From the NCBI RefSeq assembly GCF_001905145.1, contig NZ_LWLB01000005.1:62001-126000 (forward strand): DNA of 64,000 nt. Reading direction: 5' to 3'. The stretch is from Nocardiopsis sp. TSRI0078. Lineage in GTDB: Bacteria; Actinomycetota; Actinomycetes; Streptosporangiales; Streptosporangiaceae. A program made the translations under genes and the position numbers. Below, one piece after another: positions 50,807 to 59,685 of this stretch. Position 1 is the first letter of the stretch. Each line of letters opens with the position of its first letter. The notes below the pieces were generated by a model. It searched no databases. It saw only the letters and a list, made by a program, of their open reading frames with translations, and was not told the DNA's origin.

Positions 50807-53800
50807 TGCGAGGATCCCTTGCCGAGATTCAGGGCGGTGCGGAGCTCGGGCGGCAGCCCGGTGTTGCTGAAGTCCTGCGCGATGACCTCAAGATCGTGGT
50901 GCTGGAGGCCGAAGCCACGCAGAGTGAGGCGTTCGAGTTCGGCCAGCAGGTCCACACTGTCGGTGCCCTTGTGCCGGTCCGTGACGTCGATGCTCCCGGC
51001 CAGGCGGGTACTGCCGCCACGGCTGAGCAGGGAACCGGTGATCGAAGCCGCAGTGTCGATGTCGTCGCTCTCCCAGTTCGGGAGCCGGAGCTGGTTGATG
51101 ATGGGCGAGGTAACGTGCCGGTCCACGAAGCGTCGCGCCCACCAATCCATCGTCAGCGTGTTCACCAATCCCACCAGCGCGAGCCGAGCGGTGGGGGAAG
51201 AGGTGGGGCCGTGCATGATGGCGTGCACGGACCCTTTGTTGTGCAGGTATCCCGTTTCGGGCAGTGCGGTGGCGATGAGGGTACGGCTGTCATCGCTGCG
51301 GCTGGGGCGTCGGAAGATCAGCAGCGGGTGACCCGCGCCCAGAGTGAAGGCCCCGTCGGTGAGGGCCACACCGCGCTTGAGTTCAGAGAGCGGGCGCAGG
51401 TCGGTGACGAACTGCTTGTGCGGTTCGTCGTCGAAGGCGAACGCGTCCACGTGCCGGGTCATCAGGACCTTCCAGGCGCCCGGGGAGTCCTGGGCCGTGA
51501 CGAGCCGTTTGTCGGGGCCGCTGCCGGTAAAGTCCCAGCGTGCGTCGTGCGAGGCGCGGATCCACCCTTGCCCGGAGGAGATCCGGGGGAAGACCCGCAT
51601 GATGTCGAAGACCCTGCGGTCCTCCGGCTCGTTGAACCAGGGTACGACGTTCGCGTCCGACAGGGCGCCCAGCTCGTCGGAGGTGAAGGAGATGCTGCGG
51701 CCCGCGGTGACGGCGGCCACCTCCTCAGGGCTGCGAGCGACACCGACATCGATGGTGTGCTGTCTGCGGGGCCCCACGGACAACAGCACCACCGCATATC
51801 GAGGCTCGACTTCCTCGAAGATCCACTCGCCGTGGTTGCGCCCCTGGACGATGCGCAGGTCGTGGGCGCCCACCAGGTGGCCGCGTAGCTTCTTCCACCC
51901 CGCCAATACCATGCTCTGGCGTGGCAGCACCAGCCCCAGATGTCCTGCGCGGGACAGAGATCGCAGGGCCCGCTCCAGCATGAGCTGCGCCAGCTCCAGA
52001 TGGGTGCCACCGCGCAGCGTGTAAGCCTTCTTGAACAGGTCCTGGAGGGTTTCCCGCTCCTCTCGCTCTTGCTGTTCCCGCCCGGCTTCCATGGGGCGTT
52101 CGGCCCGCAGCTCCTCGATCTTCTTCTCGCGTGCCTTGTCAGTCAGCGCCATCAGGCCGGGAGAGACGCCCACCCAGTACGGGGCGGCCTCCCACCGGAC
52201 CTTCTCCCACGGCGGGTTGCCCAGGATCACGTTGAAGCCCCCCTCTGGGCGAAGAAAGACCTCGGGGAACTGATACAGCAAATGCGTGGCGCGGACCGCG
52301 GCGACGGCCTCGCGCGCCTTCTCGCTCTTACCCCGCTCGATGGCTTGTTCCGGGTCCATCGGCAGAGGGATGGCCCCCATCTGGACCGCCACGGCCGCAT
52401 CGAGCAGCGCCTTGACGTCCTTGGCTTCCTGCAGGGCCTGCGCGTGCGCCTCGCGGGCCGCGTGCACCTCCTGCTTGGTCGCCTCAGCAGTCCGGCCGAC
52501 CCGCAGCAGCAGGGTCCGCGCCTTCTCCAAGGTGGTCTCGATCTGTTCGGCGAAGAGGCTGACCTGCCCTGGGGTTCGGTTCGCGTCCAGCACGTCCAGG
52601 ACCTGGTCGATGGTGGCCATCCCGGTGAGGCTGTTACCGGCCACCAGGCCGTGGTCCAGCGCCGACATGGGCAGGCCGGGCACGAAGGTGTGGATCCAGA
52701 TGCCCAGGCGGGCCAGTTCCACCGCCATCGTGTTCAGGTCCAGCCCGTAGATGCAGCGCCGGGCGATCTGCCTACGCAGCAGCATGGACGCCTCGATCTC
52801 GACCTGGTCGGCCTGGTCGCCCAGGGCCTCGCGGGCGACCAGGGCGAGCCGTTCCAGTTCCTCGGTCACCGCGGGCAGCCGGTGCTCGGTGAGGAAGGCG
52901 GCCAACCGGCGTTCGATCCGGTCGATGGCGGCGACGAGGAAGTGGCCCGAGCCCATCGCCAGGTCCGCCACGCGGAAGTCGAAGAACGCTTCGGCAGCTC
53001 TCGCCTCCTCGCCCTTGTCGATCAGCGCGCGGAGCCGGTCCAGGTGTTGGGTGAGCGCAGGTTCCAGCGAGGTATCCAACAGGTGCTCGACGGCGAAGGA
53101 CTTGGTGAAGTAGGAACCGGTGGCCTTGCGCTTGCCGGAGGCGTTGTGGAAGTACACCCGTCCAGCTGGGACCTCGACGCTTTGGCCGGCCTTGGCTGGG
53201 ACATAGGACTTGTCCTTGGCCAGGGTCAGATCGGTGGGGGTGATGCTCAGCGAGGACTCCAGCAGGCCCTCGTAGATCGTGCCGAACTCGCGTACCGACA
53301 GGCTGCGGAAGTCGACCGGGCCGAACACCCCGTCGTCGGAGGTGTCCACCAGGAGCGCCCGCAGTGCCGGGCCGATTTCGGCGTTGGTGAGCTGCATCCG
53401 GCCGATCTCCCGGCCGGAGAGATGCCGCTCGTCGTCGGCGAACAGCCCCCCGTTGTAGGCGGGGACATCCCATTCCTCGTTGCCGTCGTTGATGGCGCGC
53501 CACACCGACAGCAGGTCGTTCCACAGGTCTGTGGCGTTGGCGTCGAACTCCTCACCGGGTGAGTCGACGAACTCCCGTGCCAGGGTCTTCAACGCTTTGC
53601 GCGTGTAGCGGGAATTGCCCGGGTAGGGCAGGAGACCGCGGTCCTCCGCATAGGCAACGAAGAGGAGCCGGAACAGGACGATCAGAGTGCGGTGGTAGGC
53701 ATCCTCGAGTTCGTCCTCGCTCACGGCTCCCATATGGGAGGCCACGGCGACGGCGAGCGCGGGAACGGCCTCGGTGTAGATGCGCTCGCGCAGCCGCGCC

Positions 53801-54753
53801 CCAAGGGCAGCCACGTGGTTAGCGGAGGCCTGCAGGATCTCATCGACACTGCCCGAGGGGGACAGGGCGTCGGCGTGGAAGAGGAGCGGTAGATAGGTGG
53901 CAGAGTCCTCGTCCAGCAGGGCAAGGTCGAGTTCGACGTAGGTCTCGGTCTGACCCTTGCGTCCCACACCCACCTGGGGCTTGGCCGAGTACAGCCGCAA
54001 CTGTGTACCACGCAGGAGCAGCAACCAGGGAAGTTCCTGCTGCTGGGCCATGCTGAGCCCGTACAGCACCGGGGATTCGGCGTTCAGGCGTGAGGAGGGC
54101 CGATCGAAGTGCTCACCGTCCTCCACCAAGACCGCCACCGCACGACGCGGGCCGTCCTTCGCGCTGAGGAGAAATCCTGCAGATCGGTAGGAGGAGACGT
54201 CGTACCCGAGCGCGTTAAGAAGACTTGACCCCCGGTGCACCACCAGGGACCGGGCCAAGGCTTTCTGGTCCTGCCAGTCAGGGCGCTGGGGCACTCCTGC
54301 ACGCAGCTCGTGGGAGGCGAACAGCCCCGTGTTCGTGAGCCCGGGGATCTGGCTCTCCACCGGTTCCGAGAGCAACTTCTGGAAGAAGCGCTCCCCTTCG
54401 GGGACGGTAGGCGAGTCGAAGGCAGCGATGCCCACCCGTTCGACCTGTCCAATGTCGAGGTCGAATACGACGTCGGCGTCCTCGCGCAGGCCGCAGACCG
54501 CGGCCTGACTGCCATGGGCTGAGTGGTACTGGACCACGAGGGCTACTGGTGCCGCTCTCATGCCCCAACGAGCCCTCCACAGCCGTCGCATGTCCTCGGC
54601 TTTGGGCCTGGCCTGACTGTGGGCGACGACGACCTCGAGCGCGTCAGGCTGGTCCCCGACCAGCACGGTGTCGACCTGCAGCGTTTGAGGGGCATCCGAC
54701 GGCGCCTCCCAGGGGAGGTCCGTCGCGTTCGCGTTGTCCAGCAAGTCGTCCAC
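50803..54753 (-). CDS. Giant Eco57I/PglX-type DNA methyltransferase
   Basis: The 1316-residue protein is best started at GTG 54753, with AGAGG eight bases upstream; the longer frame to 54876 is also open. The methylase core has motif I VADLAMGSGHFLVAAIDRI and motif IV NVILGNPPWEKVRWE, the N6-adenine NPPW type of Eco57I and PglX. A long N-terminal region (FRLLFVAYAEDRGLLPY) is shared with type IIG/BREX-like enzymes, and the C-terminal third likely recognises DNA. No clear nuclease motif is seen, so cleavage may be supplied by the overlapping PLD-helicase. Role in phage restriction is inference. Confidence 0.88.
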   Translation of the reverse strand: MDDLLDNANATDLPWEAPSDAPQTLQVDTVLVGDQPDALEVVVAHSQARPKAEDMRRLWRARWGMRAAPVALVVQYHSAHGSQAAVCGLREDADVVFDLDIGQVERVGIAAFDSPTVPEGERFFQKLLSEPVESQIPGLTNTGLFASHELRAGVPQRPDWQDQKALARSLVVHRGSSLLNALGYDVSSYRSAGFLLSAKDGPRRAVAVLVEDGEHFDRPSSRLNAESPVLYGLSMAQQQELPWLLLLRGTQLRLYSAKPQVGVGRKGQTETYVELDLALLDEDSATYLPLLFHADALSPSGSVDEILQASANHVAALGARLRERIYTEAVPALAVAVASHMGAVSEDELEDAYHRTLIVLFRLLFVAYAEDRGLLPYPGNSRYTRKALKTLAREFVDSPGEEFDANATDLWNDLLSVWRAINDGNEEWDVPAYNGGLFADDERHLSGREIGRMQLTNAEIGPALRALLVDTSDDGVFGPVDFRSLSVREFGTIYEGLLESSLSITPTDLTLAKDKSYVPAKAGQSVEVPAGRVYFHNASGKRKATGSYFTKSFAVEHLLDTSLEPALTQHLDRLRALIDKGEEARAAEAFFDFRVADLAMGSGHFLVAAIDRIERRLAAFLTEHRLPAVTEELERLALVAREALGDQADQVEIEASMLLRRQIARRCIYGLDLNTMAVELARLGIWIHTFVPGLPMSALDHGLVAGNSLTGMATIDQVLDVLDANRTPGQVSLFAEQIETTLEKARTLLLRVGRTAEATKQEVHAAREAHAQALQEAKDVKALLDAAVAVQMGAIPLPMDPEQAIERGKSEKAREAVAAVRATHLLYQFPEVFLRPEGGFNVILGNPPWEKVRWEAAPYWVGVSPGLMALTDKAREKKIEELRAERPMEAGREQQEREERETLQDLFKKAYTLRGGTHLELAQLMLERALRSLSRAGHLGLVLPRQSMVLAGWKKLRGHLVGAHDLRIVQGRNHGEWIFEEVEPRYAVVLLSVGPRRQHTIDVGVARSPEEVAAVTAGRSISFTSDELGALSDANVVPWFNEPEDRRVFDIMRVFPRISSGQGWIRASHDARWDFTGSGPDKRLVTAQDSPGAWKVLMTRHVDAFAFDDEPHKQFVTDLRPLSELKRGVALTDGAFTLGAGHPLLIFRRPSRSDDSRTLIATALPETGYLHNKGSVHAIMHGPTSSPTARLALVGLVNTLTMDWWARRFVDRHVTSPIINQLRLPNWESDDIDTAASITGSLLSRGGSTRLAGSIDVTDRHKGTDSVDLLAELERLTLRGFGLQHHDLEVIAQDFSNTGLPPELRTALNLGKGSSQ

Positions 54754-54936
54754 AGAGGCACCTCTAGCTCTCGTCCCGGTCGCCAGCCCAATCTTGCCGT
54801 ACGAGGGTGCTTCCGTGCATAGCGTGGATCTCTTGAGGTGCTGGCCCCTGCTGGGCGAGTACATATAGCCGGGCACCGCTCACGTGGTGAGCATCCGCCT
54901 CGTTTCCATCGGCAACCCCTTTGACTTGCGGCGTTG

Positions 54937-55428
54937 CTACGACGGTAGGGCACCACCCGCGCCTCTCGCGCGGGCCGCTGCGTTGGGGGTTATATAGGCA
55001 TTCAAACACGTTGCCGCCCATCTCAGCAGGCCTGATCTTGAGTGTGTGGCCAATAGACAGGGCCGCCAGAGCAGGTGACGCAGAGCGCTCCCGCACGGTT
55101 CCCATGGGGAGTTCATGATCTGGTCGAGACAGATCAGCTCGTATACGACATAGGCGCGCCTGGGAAGAGCGATGCGATCCGCTCTCCCCAGGCGATGCAT
55201 CCAGAGGCCGCTGGCGGCGCAGCCGACCCCACCACAGGGTCGACACTCTGGTTCCCCAAGCTCCGTCAAGGGCCAACGACAGGCAAGCTCTTCGGGGATC
55301 TCTACTAGCTCGTCAGGAACCAACGCATGGCGTCTGATATCCGCGAACTTGTTGGCAATCCTAACTCGGATTTCCAATGAAAAGCTTCCACGAAAAAGAT
55401 CAGAACTAATATAAACAGAAATTAACAT
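54937..55428 (-). CDS. Possible decayed or hypothetical gene
   Basis: A 163-codon frame starts at ATG 55428 after GAGGTG. The middle (CRPCGGVGCAASGLWMHRLG, then RAYVVYELICLDQ) faintly resembles the first half of phage-type HNH proteins, but the metal-binding His/Asn half is not found. The C-terminus looks unnatural. It may be a remnant. The remaining DNA from 54754 to 55707 has no other gene I trust. Confidence 0.3.
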   Translation of the reverse strand: MLISVYISSDLFRGSFSLEIRVRIANKFADIRRHALVPDELVEIPEELACRWPLTELGEPECRPCGGVGCAASGLWMHRLGRADRIALPRRAYVVYELICLDQIMNSPWEPCGSALRHLLWRPCLLATHSRSGLLRWAATCLNAYITPNAAARARGAGGALPS

Positions 55429-55554
55429 TCCTGAACACCTCGAAACAGTTCCTAACTGTGGGCGGCAAAAGAAGAATCTGGAAAACGGGGGTTAACATCG
55501 CGTCAATCCAGTGCCAGTCCAGTGCACTGCCATCGAGCCAAATCAAACCCTGCC

Positions 55555-55568
55555 GTGACCTGCATCAC
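55555..55568. promoter_or_regulatory. CRP/GlxR-like palindrome
   Basis: GTGACCTGCATCAC (with TGTGA-N6-TCACA-like symmetry) lies about 140 bases before the 55708 start. It is a plausible cAMP-receptor-family site; the N6 core does not match the TA-centred consensus well. Confidence 0.3.
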
Positions 55569-55707
55569 ACTTGCGGGAGAGGATGCACACCCATCAAGAA
55601 TGCGGTAACTTGGTGAAATCGACCCCCGCTCGTTACGCGGATTAACCACCCGCAGGTGGGTCGATGACGGTCTCCGTCAAGGGCAATTTTCGAAAGACAG
55701 GACACCT

Positions 55708-55899
55708 ATGTTCAGTTTCTCTTTTCGCGGGCACTCGTTGACCGGGCGCCCCCTCCTCTTCCTCCTCATTCTCGCCTTGGTCTGCGTGCTCACTATTTCC
55801 GGGTACGGCCTGCTCGGCTCGCTGGGACTGGTTGCCGTCGTCGTGATCGTTGCGGCCGACCTGTCGTCCCTCTTGGTGCGGGCCCGGAAGGGCGTCTGA
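55708..55899 (+). CDS. Small two-helix membrane protein
   Basis: The 63-residue protein starts at ATG 55708 after AGGACACC. Two membrane helices are apparent (GRPLLFLLILALVCVLTISG; LLGSLGLVAVVVIVAADL). The stop overlaps the next ATG by one base (TGATG), so both are translated together. Unknown function. Confidence 0.7.
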   Translation: MFSFSFRGHSLTGRPLLFLLILALVCVLTISGYGLLGSLGLVAVVVIVAADLSSLLVRARKGV

Positions 55900-56702
55900 T
55901 GCAGCTGTCGGGTTTCGATGAGGAGCTGGTCCCCCGCAAGATGAAGGAGGGCCTCCTCTACGAGGGGATGCCTACCCGCCACGGGACCTATCTCCGTGTC
56001 TGGCGCGACTCGGAGACGCACGTCCCCTACGTTCGCCGCACGCTCGATAGCAATCCCCTGTTTGGTGAGCCCGAGTATCAGGCGATGTCCATCCCGGAAC
56101 GCGCGGTGAAGCCGGTGATCATCCTGGATGGCGTGCTTATCGAATTGAGGAAGCATAAGCAGAGGTCGATGGCCTCGTTTCAAAACAGCGAAAAGAGTCT
56201 TAGGAACCACCGCTCCTCTTCCCCTTTGGGAGAACTCAAGCCTTCTCCTACGGTGGATCAGCCGAAGGAACGTCTTCGAGAACCTCAGTCCGTGGTTGAG
56301 CATGCGGTTCCGGTTTGGAAGGCTGTCGAAGATTTCGGCGAGTACGACGAGCGTCCCGATCCGCTTCAGGCCTCATCTGTCGAGGAATTCTTGGGGGCGC
56401 TGCGTGGGTATCGGATCTGGGCAGGTGAACCCTCCTTCCGGAAGATGAGCGACAACTGCGGGCAGAAGGTCGCGTACTCGACGCTCAACACCGCACTCAA
56501 CTATGGCCGCCTGCCCAAACTCCACATCGTGGAGGCCTTCATCGAAGGATGCGGCGGCGGCCGAGATGACGTGCGGCTCTGGGCCACGGCCTGGCGCAAA
56601 CTGCGCAAGCGGGAGGACGCAATCCCCCGTTCGGAATCCTGGGCGGCGGCGCAGATCTTCGAGTTCACTGATCACGCCAGCCAGGTGCACAACACCGCTT
56701 GA
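55899..56702 (+). CDS. HTH-containing protein of a small accessory operon
   Basis: The 267-residue protein is coupled to the small membrane protein. Its N-terminal ~85 residues may form a small alpha/beta domain (EGMPTRHGTYLRVWRDSETH). After a low-complexity linker, residues ~165-240 (VEEFLGALRGYRIWAGEPSF, YSTLNTALNYGRLPKLHIVE) match the XRE-like HTH found in many actinobacterial regulators. It ends shortly before a strong terminator. Function unknown. Confidence 0.65.
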   Translation: MQLSGFDEELVPRKMKEGLLYEGMPTRHGTYLRVWRDSETHVPYVRRTLDSNPLFGEPEYQAMSIPERAVKPVIILDGVLIELRKHKQRSMASFQNSEKSLRNHRSSSPLGELKPSPTVDQPKERLREPQSVVEHAVPVWKAVEDFGEYDERPDPLQASSVEEFLGALRGYRIWAGEPSFRKMSDNCGQKVAYSTLNTALNYGRLPKLHIVEAFIEGCGGGRDDVRLWATAWRKLRKREDAIPRSESWAAAQIFEFTDHASQVHNTA

Positions 56703-56712
56703 CCTACCTCAA

Positions 56713-56741
56713 GCCCGCCCTGGGGCAAATCCAGGGCGGGC
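56713..56741 (+). terminator. Intrinsic terminator of the 55708-56702 operon
   Basis: Arms GCCCGCCCTGG (56713-56723) and CCAGGGCGGGC (56731-56741) form a perfect 11-bp stem around a seven-base loop, just after the stop codon. Confidence 0.8.
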
Positions 56742-57017
56742 CTCTCGCCTGTCCGATTGGCGAGACGCCCTGTTACACGCCCGGCAAAGCTCGCTTATCG
56801 TACATACGCGTTTAAGCGACTGCCTGCCGTGAGGCCAGATCGAGATGCCAACGAATTTGATCCGTGCCTCGCTGGCCATAGGAAATGCTCGGTGATTGAT
56901 CGGCTGTTCCGCGACGGGGCGACACGGGGTGGTCTCCGGTGGCACGCAGCGGGACACTAACGCCCGGATGAGCCGGAACGAAATCCCACATAACGGGTTA
57001 TTCCATCCACTCGCACG

Positions 57018-57045
57018 CGGACTTTTAATCCGTGGGTCCAAGTCC
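57018..57045 (+). tRNA. tRNA-Lys(UUU)-like 3'-half fragment (not a complete tRNA)
   Basis: CGGA-CTTTTAA-TCCG (57018-57032) is a perfect anticodon arm with anticodon TTT, followed by GTGGG-TCCAAGT-CC, which resembles a T-arm. The T-stem partner is broken (CCTAATCCC), and no D-arm is found. It looks like a tRNA-Lys 3' piece left by integration or decay. Confidence 0.4.
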
Positions 57046-57069
57046 TAATCCCTTGGGCTGACTCGTGTA

Positions 57070-57128
57070 TGACGGGAGGCGATCCCGGTACACACCAGAG
57101 TCTCCATCACACCCGGCACGAGACAGGT
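57070..57128 (+). repeat. Imperfect 59-bp direct repeat, left copy
   Basis: This block starts TGACGGGAGGC and ends CACGAGACAGGT. It matches 61433-61490 with about nine differences including one gap. The two copies bracket ~4.3 kb of plasmid-like genes. Confidence 0.75.
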
Positions 57129-57217
57129 TTCCCGGTCGCTGGTGTGCCGCTCCAGCGGATGCCCGGCCTCAAACCTCTTCGCACTTCATGGGTGCCTCCT
57201 AGTCTACGCTCAGGTTC

Positions 57218-57808
57218 GTGGACACACTCACTACTCTGGTCATCCCCTTGTCCGCTGTGGCTGTCGCCGCGGTGACCACCGTCGCCGCTGTGGCCGCCGC
57301 GTGTTCCGCCCGGCGCTCGGCCCGCAGCGCCGCCGCCATGGCCGCCAACGATGCCGCCCGGCGCCATGAGGACCTGGCCCCGCGGATCGAGCTACGGGCG
57401 CGGCAGCTGCACGGGGACCGCGCTGAGCTGCTCCTGACCCTGATCGGCCCCGACACCCTGGGAGGTGTGGACACCCTCCGGGTCCGTGTGGACGATGAGC
57501 ACGACCAACCACGCACACCGGTCACCGTCGGCTCCTACACGCAGGAGGAGTTGGACGCGCAGATCTGGGGGCCCTACCGGCTCACCCCGACTGGGCCCGG
57601 CGACGACCGTCGCACCCTTACTCTGACCGATGTGGGCATTGGTGCCAGGCGGCCCCTGGCCCTGGAACGCACCACCGCCCCGCCCTGGTCCGACCCCGAA
57701 TGGTGGCGGCACACCTACGATGGCGCACCCGTGTTCGTCACCCTCACCTGCCACCGCGACGGACACGAACCCTGGTCGCTTCCCCGCCGCCGGGTCGACG
57801 TCGTCTGA
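57218..57808 (+). CDS. Membrane-anchored beta-rich protein
   Basis: The 196-residue protein starts at GTG 57218. Its N-terminal helix (LTTLVIPLSAVAVAAVTTVA) is a membrane anchor; a charged Arg/Glu helix (SARRSARSAAAMAANDAARR) follows, then a strand-rich domain (RIELRARQLHGDRAELLLTL, VFVTLTCHRDGHEPW). Similar anchored proteins are known in actinobacteria without assigned function. Confidence 0.7.
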   Translation: MDTLTTLVIPLSAVAVAAVTTVAAVAAACSARRSARSAAAMAANDAARRHEDLAPRIELRARQLHGDRAELLLTLIGPDTLGGVDTLRVRVDDEHDQPRTPVTVGSYTQEELDAQIWGPYRLTPTGPGDDRRTLTLTDVGIGARRPLALERTTAPPWSDPEWWRHTYDGAPVFVTLTCHRDGHEPWSLPRRRVDVV

Positions 57809-58165
57809 GCATCGCGGGACGTGAGGATCCCGGTGTGTGCCCCGAAAAGGCAGGCGCATGGTGTCAGGGTGAGCGGTGGCGCGCATCCACTGGCCCGGCC
57901 CTTGGCCTGTCGGCACCGCGGCCGGGCACAGCCGAAGTCGTAGCCGGTCGTGGTGCCGCAGCGGCGTCCCGGGCACTCACCGCCGAGTAGCGACGAAGGA
58001 TCCCAGGAGTCGTAGGCAGCCCTGAGGCCGGTGCCCTGCCCGAGTCGGCGCCGAGCTTGCGGTCAAGGGCTGCGGGACGCACGGTGCACGATGCCGGGCA
58101 TCCGTGCGGTGCCACCTCGCGATGATGGCCCCGCACGGAAGCCCGGAGGCGTCCGTGCCCAGTGA
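57809..58165. other. Convergent intergenic region
   Basis: These 357 bases separate convergent genes. A nested GC palindrome (CGCACGG...GATGCCGGGCATC...CCGTGCG, about 58078-58114) probably ends transcription from one or both sides. No gene is credible. Confidence 0.4.
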
Positions 58166-58357
58166 TCAATCCAGGATCTGGTGAAGCCCCACCAGGGCCG
58201 TCACTCCCACCCCCAGGGCGATGTAGGGGGCGGCCCCCAGCAGCAGCGCAGCGCCGACGAATCCGCCAGAGCCGATCAGGATGATGGCCCAGCGGTGCGG
58301 GAGCCGCGCAGGCTCGGAGGTGGTGGCAGGCGCGTCCTTCGCGGTCTTCTTGAACAT
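58166..58357 (-). CDS. Small membrane protein
   Basis: The 63-residue protein starts at ATG 58357 after GAGGAGGG. A basic start (MFKKTAKDA) is followed by two membrane helices (WAIILIGSGGFVGAALLLGA and YIALGVGVTALVGLHQIL). It is divergent from the Rep-like gene. Unknown function. Confidence 0.6.
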   Translation of the reverse strand: MFKKTAKDAPATTSEPARLPHRWAIILIGSGGFVGAALLLGAAPYIALGVGVTALVGLHQILD

Positions 58358-58487
58358 ATTCCCTCCTCAGGGATCCCCCCGGGGAGCCGGACCGGCTTTC
58401 CCAGGGATGCAGGGTGAGCGACATTTTTCGCCCGACTGGTTCCCATGATCCCGCACCCGTGGTAGCCTCCGCCGAGGAATGGATGAC

Positions 58488-58551
58488 GTTTCAATCCACC
58501 TTAGAGGTTGGGAACAGTAACGATGAAACACACTCCTAAGAGGATTGAAAC
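58488..58551 (+). promoter_or_regulatory. Long inverted repeat in the leader of the Rep-like gene
   Basis: GTTTCAATCC (58488-58497) pairs perfectly with GGATTGAAAC (58542-58551), and CTTAG (58500-58504) with CTAAG (58536-58540), giving a 15-bp imperfect stem. The right arm includes AGAGGA, the only ribosome-site-like sequence before ATG 58558, so folding would hide it. The stem could alternatively be a protein operator. Confidence 0.65.
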
Positions 58552-58557
58552 GACACT

Positions 58558-59685
58558 ATGAACTACTCATCCAAAGGGCTTTCTGAGCCGACGCAGCAGC
58601 AGGAGGCCTGGCAGACTCGGAAACGTCGGCTGGACGAGGTGATCCGCAAGAAACGCCACACGAGCGCAGCCGATGCCCTGACCGACTTGTGGTCGACCAA
58701 GTCCTCAGGCCGGCCCGACTCCATCAAGGTCCGTCCACAGTTCGTGTGCAGCTGGCGTCCGAGCAAGGACGAGGACTTGGTGTCTCCTCTGCTGCCCGGC
58801 CTCATCCGCTCACGCGGCATCGCTCTGCGCTTCTATCTGCTCGCGCTGTTCGCCGCCCAGTCGCTGCCCGCTACCGGCAGGCCTGACCGGCCGGACTTGC
58901 CTTTCACCCAAGGCGGGGACGCAACCGGCCCCGGATGGGTCGACCTGATCGCCCTGGACGTGGCCTACCACCGGGGTACCGGCACCTATGAGCCCCCTAC
59001 GCGCATCGAACGCGACTTCATCACGGCGTACAAACGCCAGATCACCAAGGCGTTGAGCTCCCTGCGTGAGCGCGGCCTGATCGAGATCCCCACACGCCCG
59101 GGAGGTCGCTACGACTACCTGGGCTTCACGCTCATGAGCGAGTTGGGGAGCGGCCCCTACCAGTCGGCCCGCCGGTACACCGTGCCCTCGCGCGGCATCG
59201 GCATCCCCCGGGAATTCTTCACCTCGGGGTGGATTAACGCCCTGACCCCGTCGGAGATCGCCACCTGGTTGGCGCTGCGCTTCCTCAAATGGTGGATGCC
59301 CACCAGCCACGATCAGCGGGGCGTCTTCCTCTACGGCCAAACCCGAGAGACGTACTTCGGCTTGAAAAAGGACGCCTATCAGGACTCCTGCCGAGTGCTG
59401 GTGCGCTTGGGGCTGCTGGAGGACGTCACCGACGCTCCCGCACTCGGGGAGGAGTCCGCCGACCCCACGCCGTTCGACCAGGCGCCGACGCTGAGCCTGG
59501 CTTTCGCCGACCTGGCTGGGAAGGCCACCCGTGAGGGCCCCTATAAGCCCAAACGGTTCAAGTTCACCGACGACCGCCTGGCCGACGACGGCGTCACCGT
59601 GGTGCGCGACACCCTCCCCAAACTCGTCGAGGACGCTCAGCAGGAGCGCCAGATCACCGCGCATCAACGGCGACAGCGTCAATAA
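58558..59685 (+). CDS. Plasmid-type replication-initiator-like winged-helix protein
   Basis: The 375-residue protein has two regions reminiscent of initiator winged helices: ALRFYLLALFAAQSLPATGR and DFITAYKRQITKALSSLRER with GLIEIPTRPGGRYDYLGF. The later GYNALT-like segment (SGWINALTPSEIATWLALRF) continues the pattern. It starts at ATG 58558 behind the long inverted repeat. Such proteins occur on actinobacterial plasmids and ICEs. A replication role is inferred; a transcription-factor role is possible. Confidence 0.55.
   Translation: MNYSSKGLSEPTQQQEAWQTRKRRLDEVIRKKRHTSAADALTDLWSTKSSGRPDSIKVRPQFVCSWRPSKDEDLVSPLLPGLIRSRGIALRFYLLALFAAQSLPATGRPDRPDLPFTQGGDATGPGWVDLIALDVAYHRGTGTYEPPTRIERDFITAYKRQITKALSSLRERGLIEIPTRPGGRYDYLGFTLMSELGSGPYQSARRYTVPSRGIGIPREFFTSGWINALTPSEIATWLALRFLKWWMPTSHDQRGVFLYGQTRETYFGLKKDAYQDSCRVLVRLGLLEDVTDAPALGEESADPTPFDQAPTLSLAFADLAGKATREGPYKPKRFKFTDDRLADDGVTVVRDTLPKLVEDAQQERQITAHQRRQRQ

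Noticed and set aside
56962-57058. Complete tRNA gene using GCCCGGA...TTGGGC as acceptor stem
   Set aside because: Length is about 97 bases, no D-arm can be drawn and the T-stem is broken, so only a fragment is claimed.
58488-58551. GTTTCAATCC / GGATTGAAAC looks like the ends of type I/III CRISPR repeats
   Set aside because: There is only one inverted pair, no repeat-spacer array and no cas genes in the window. The arms fit better as a leader hairpin or operator.
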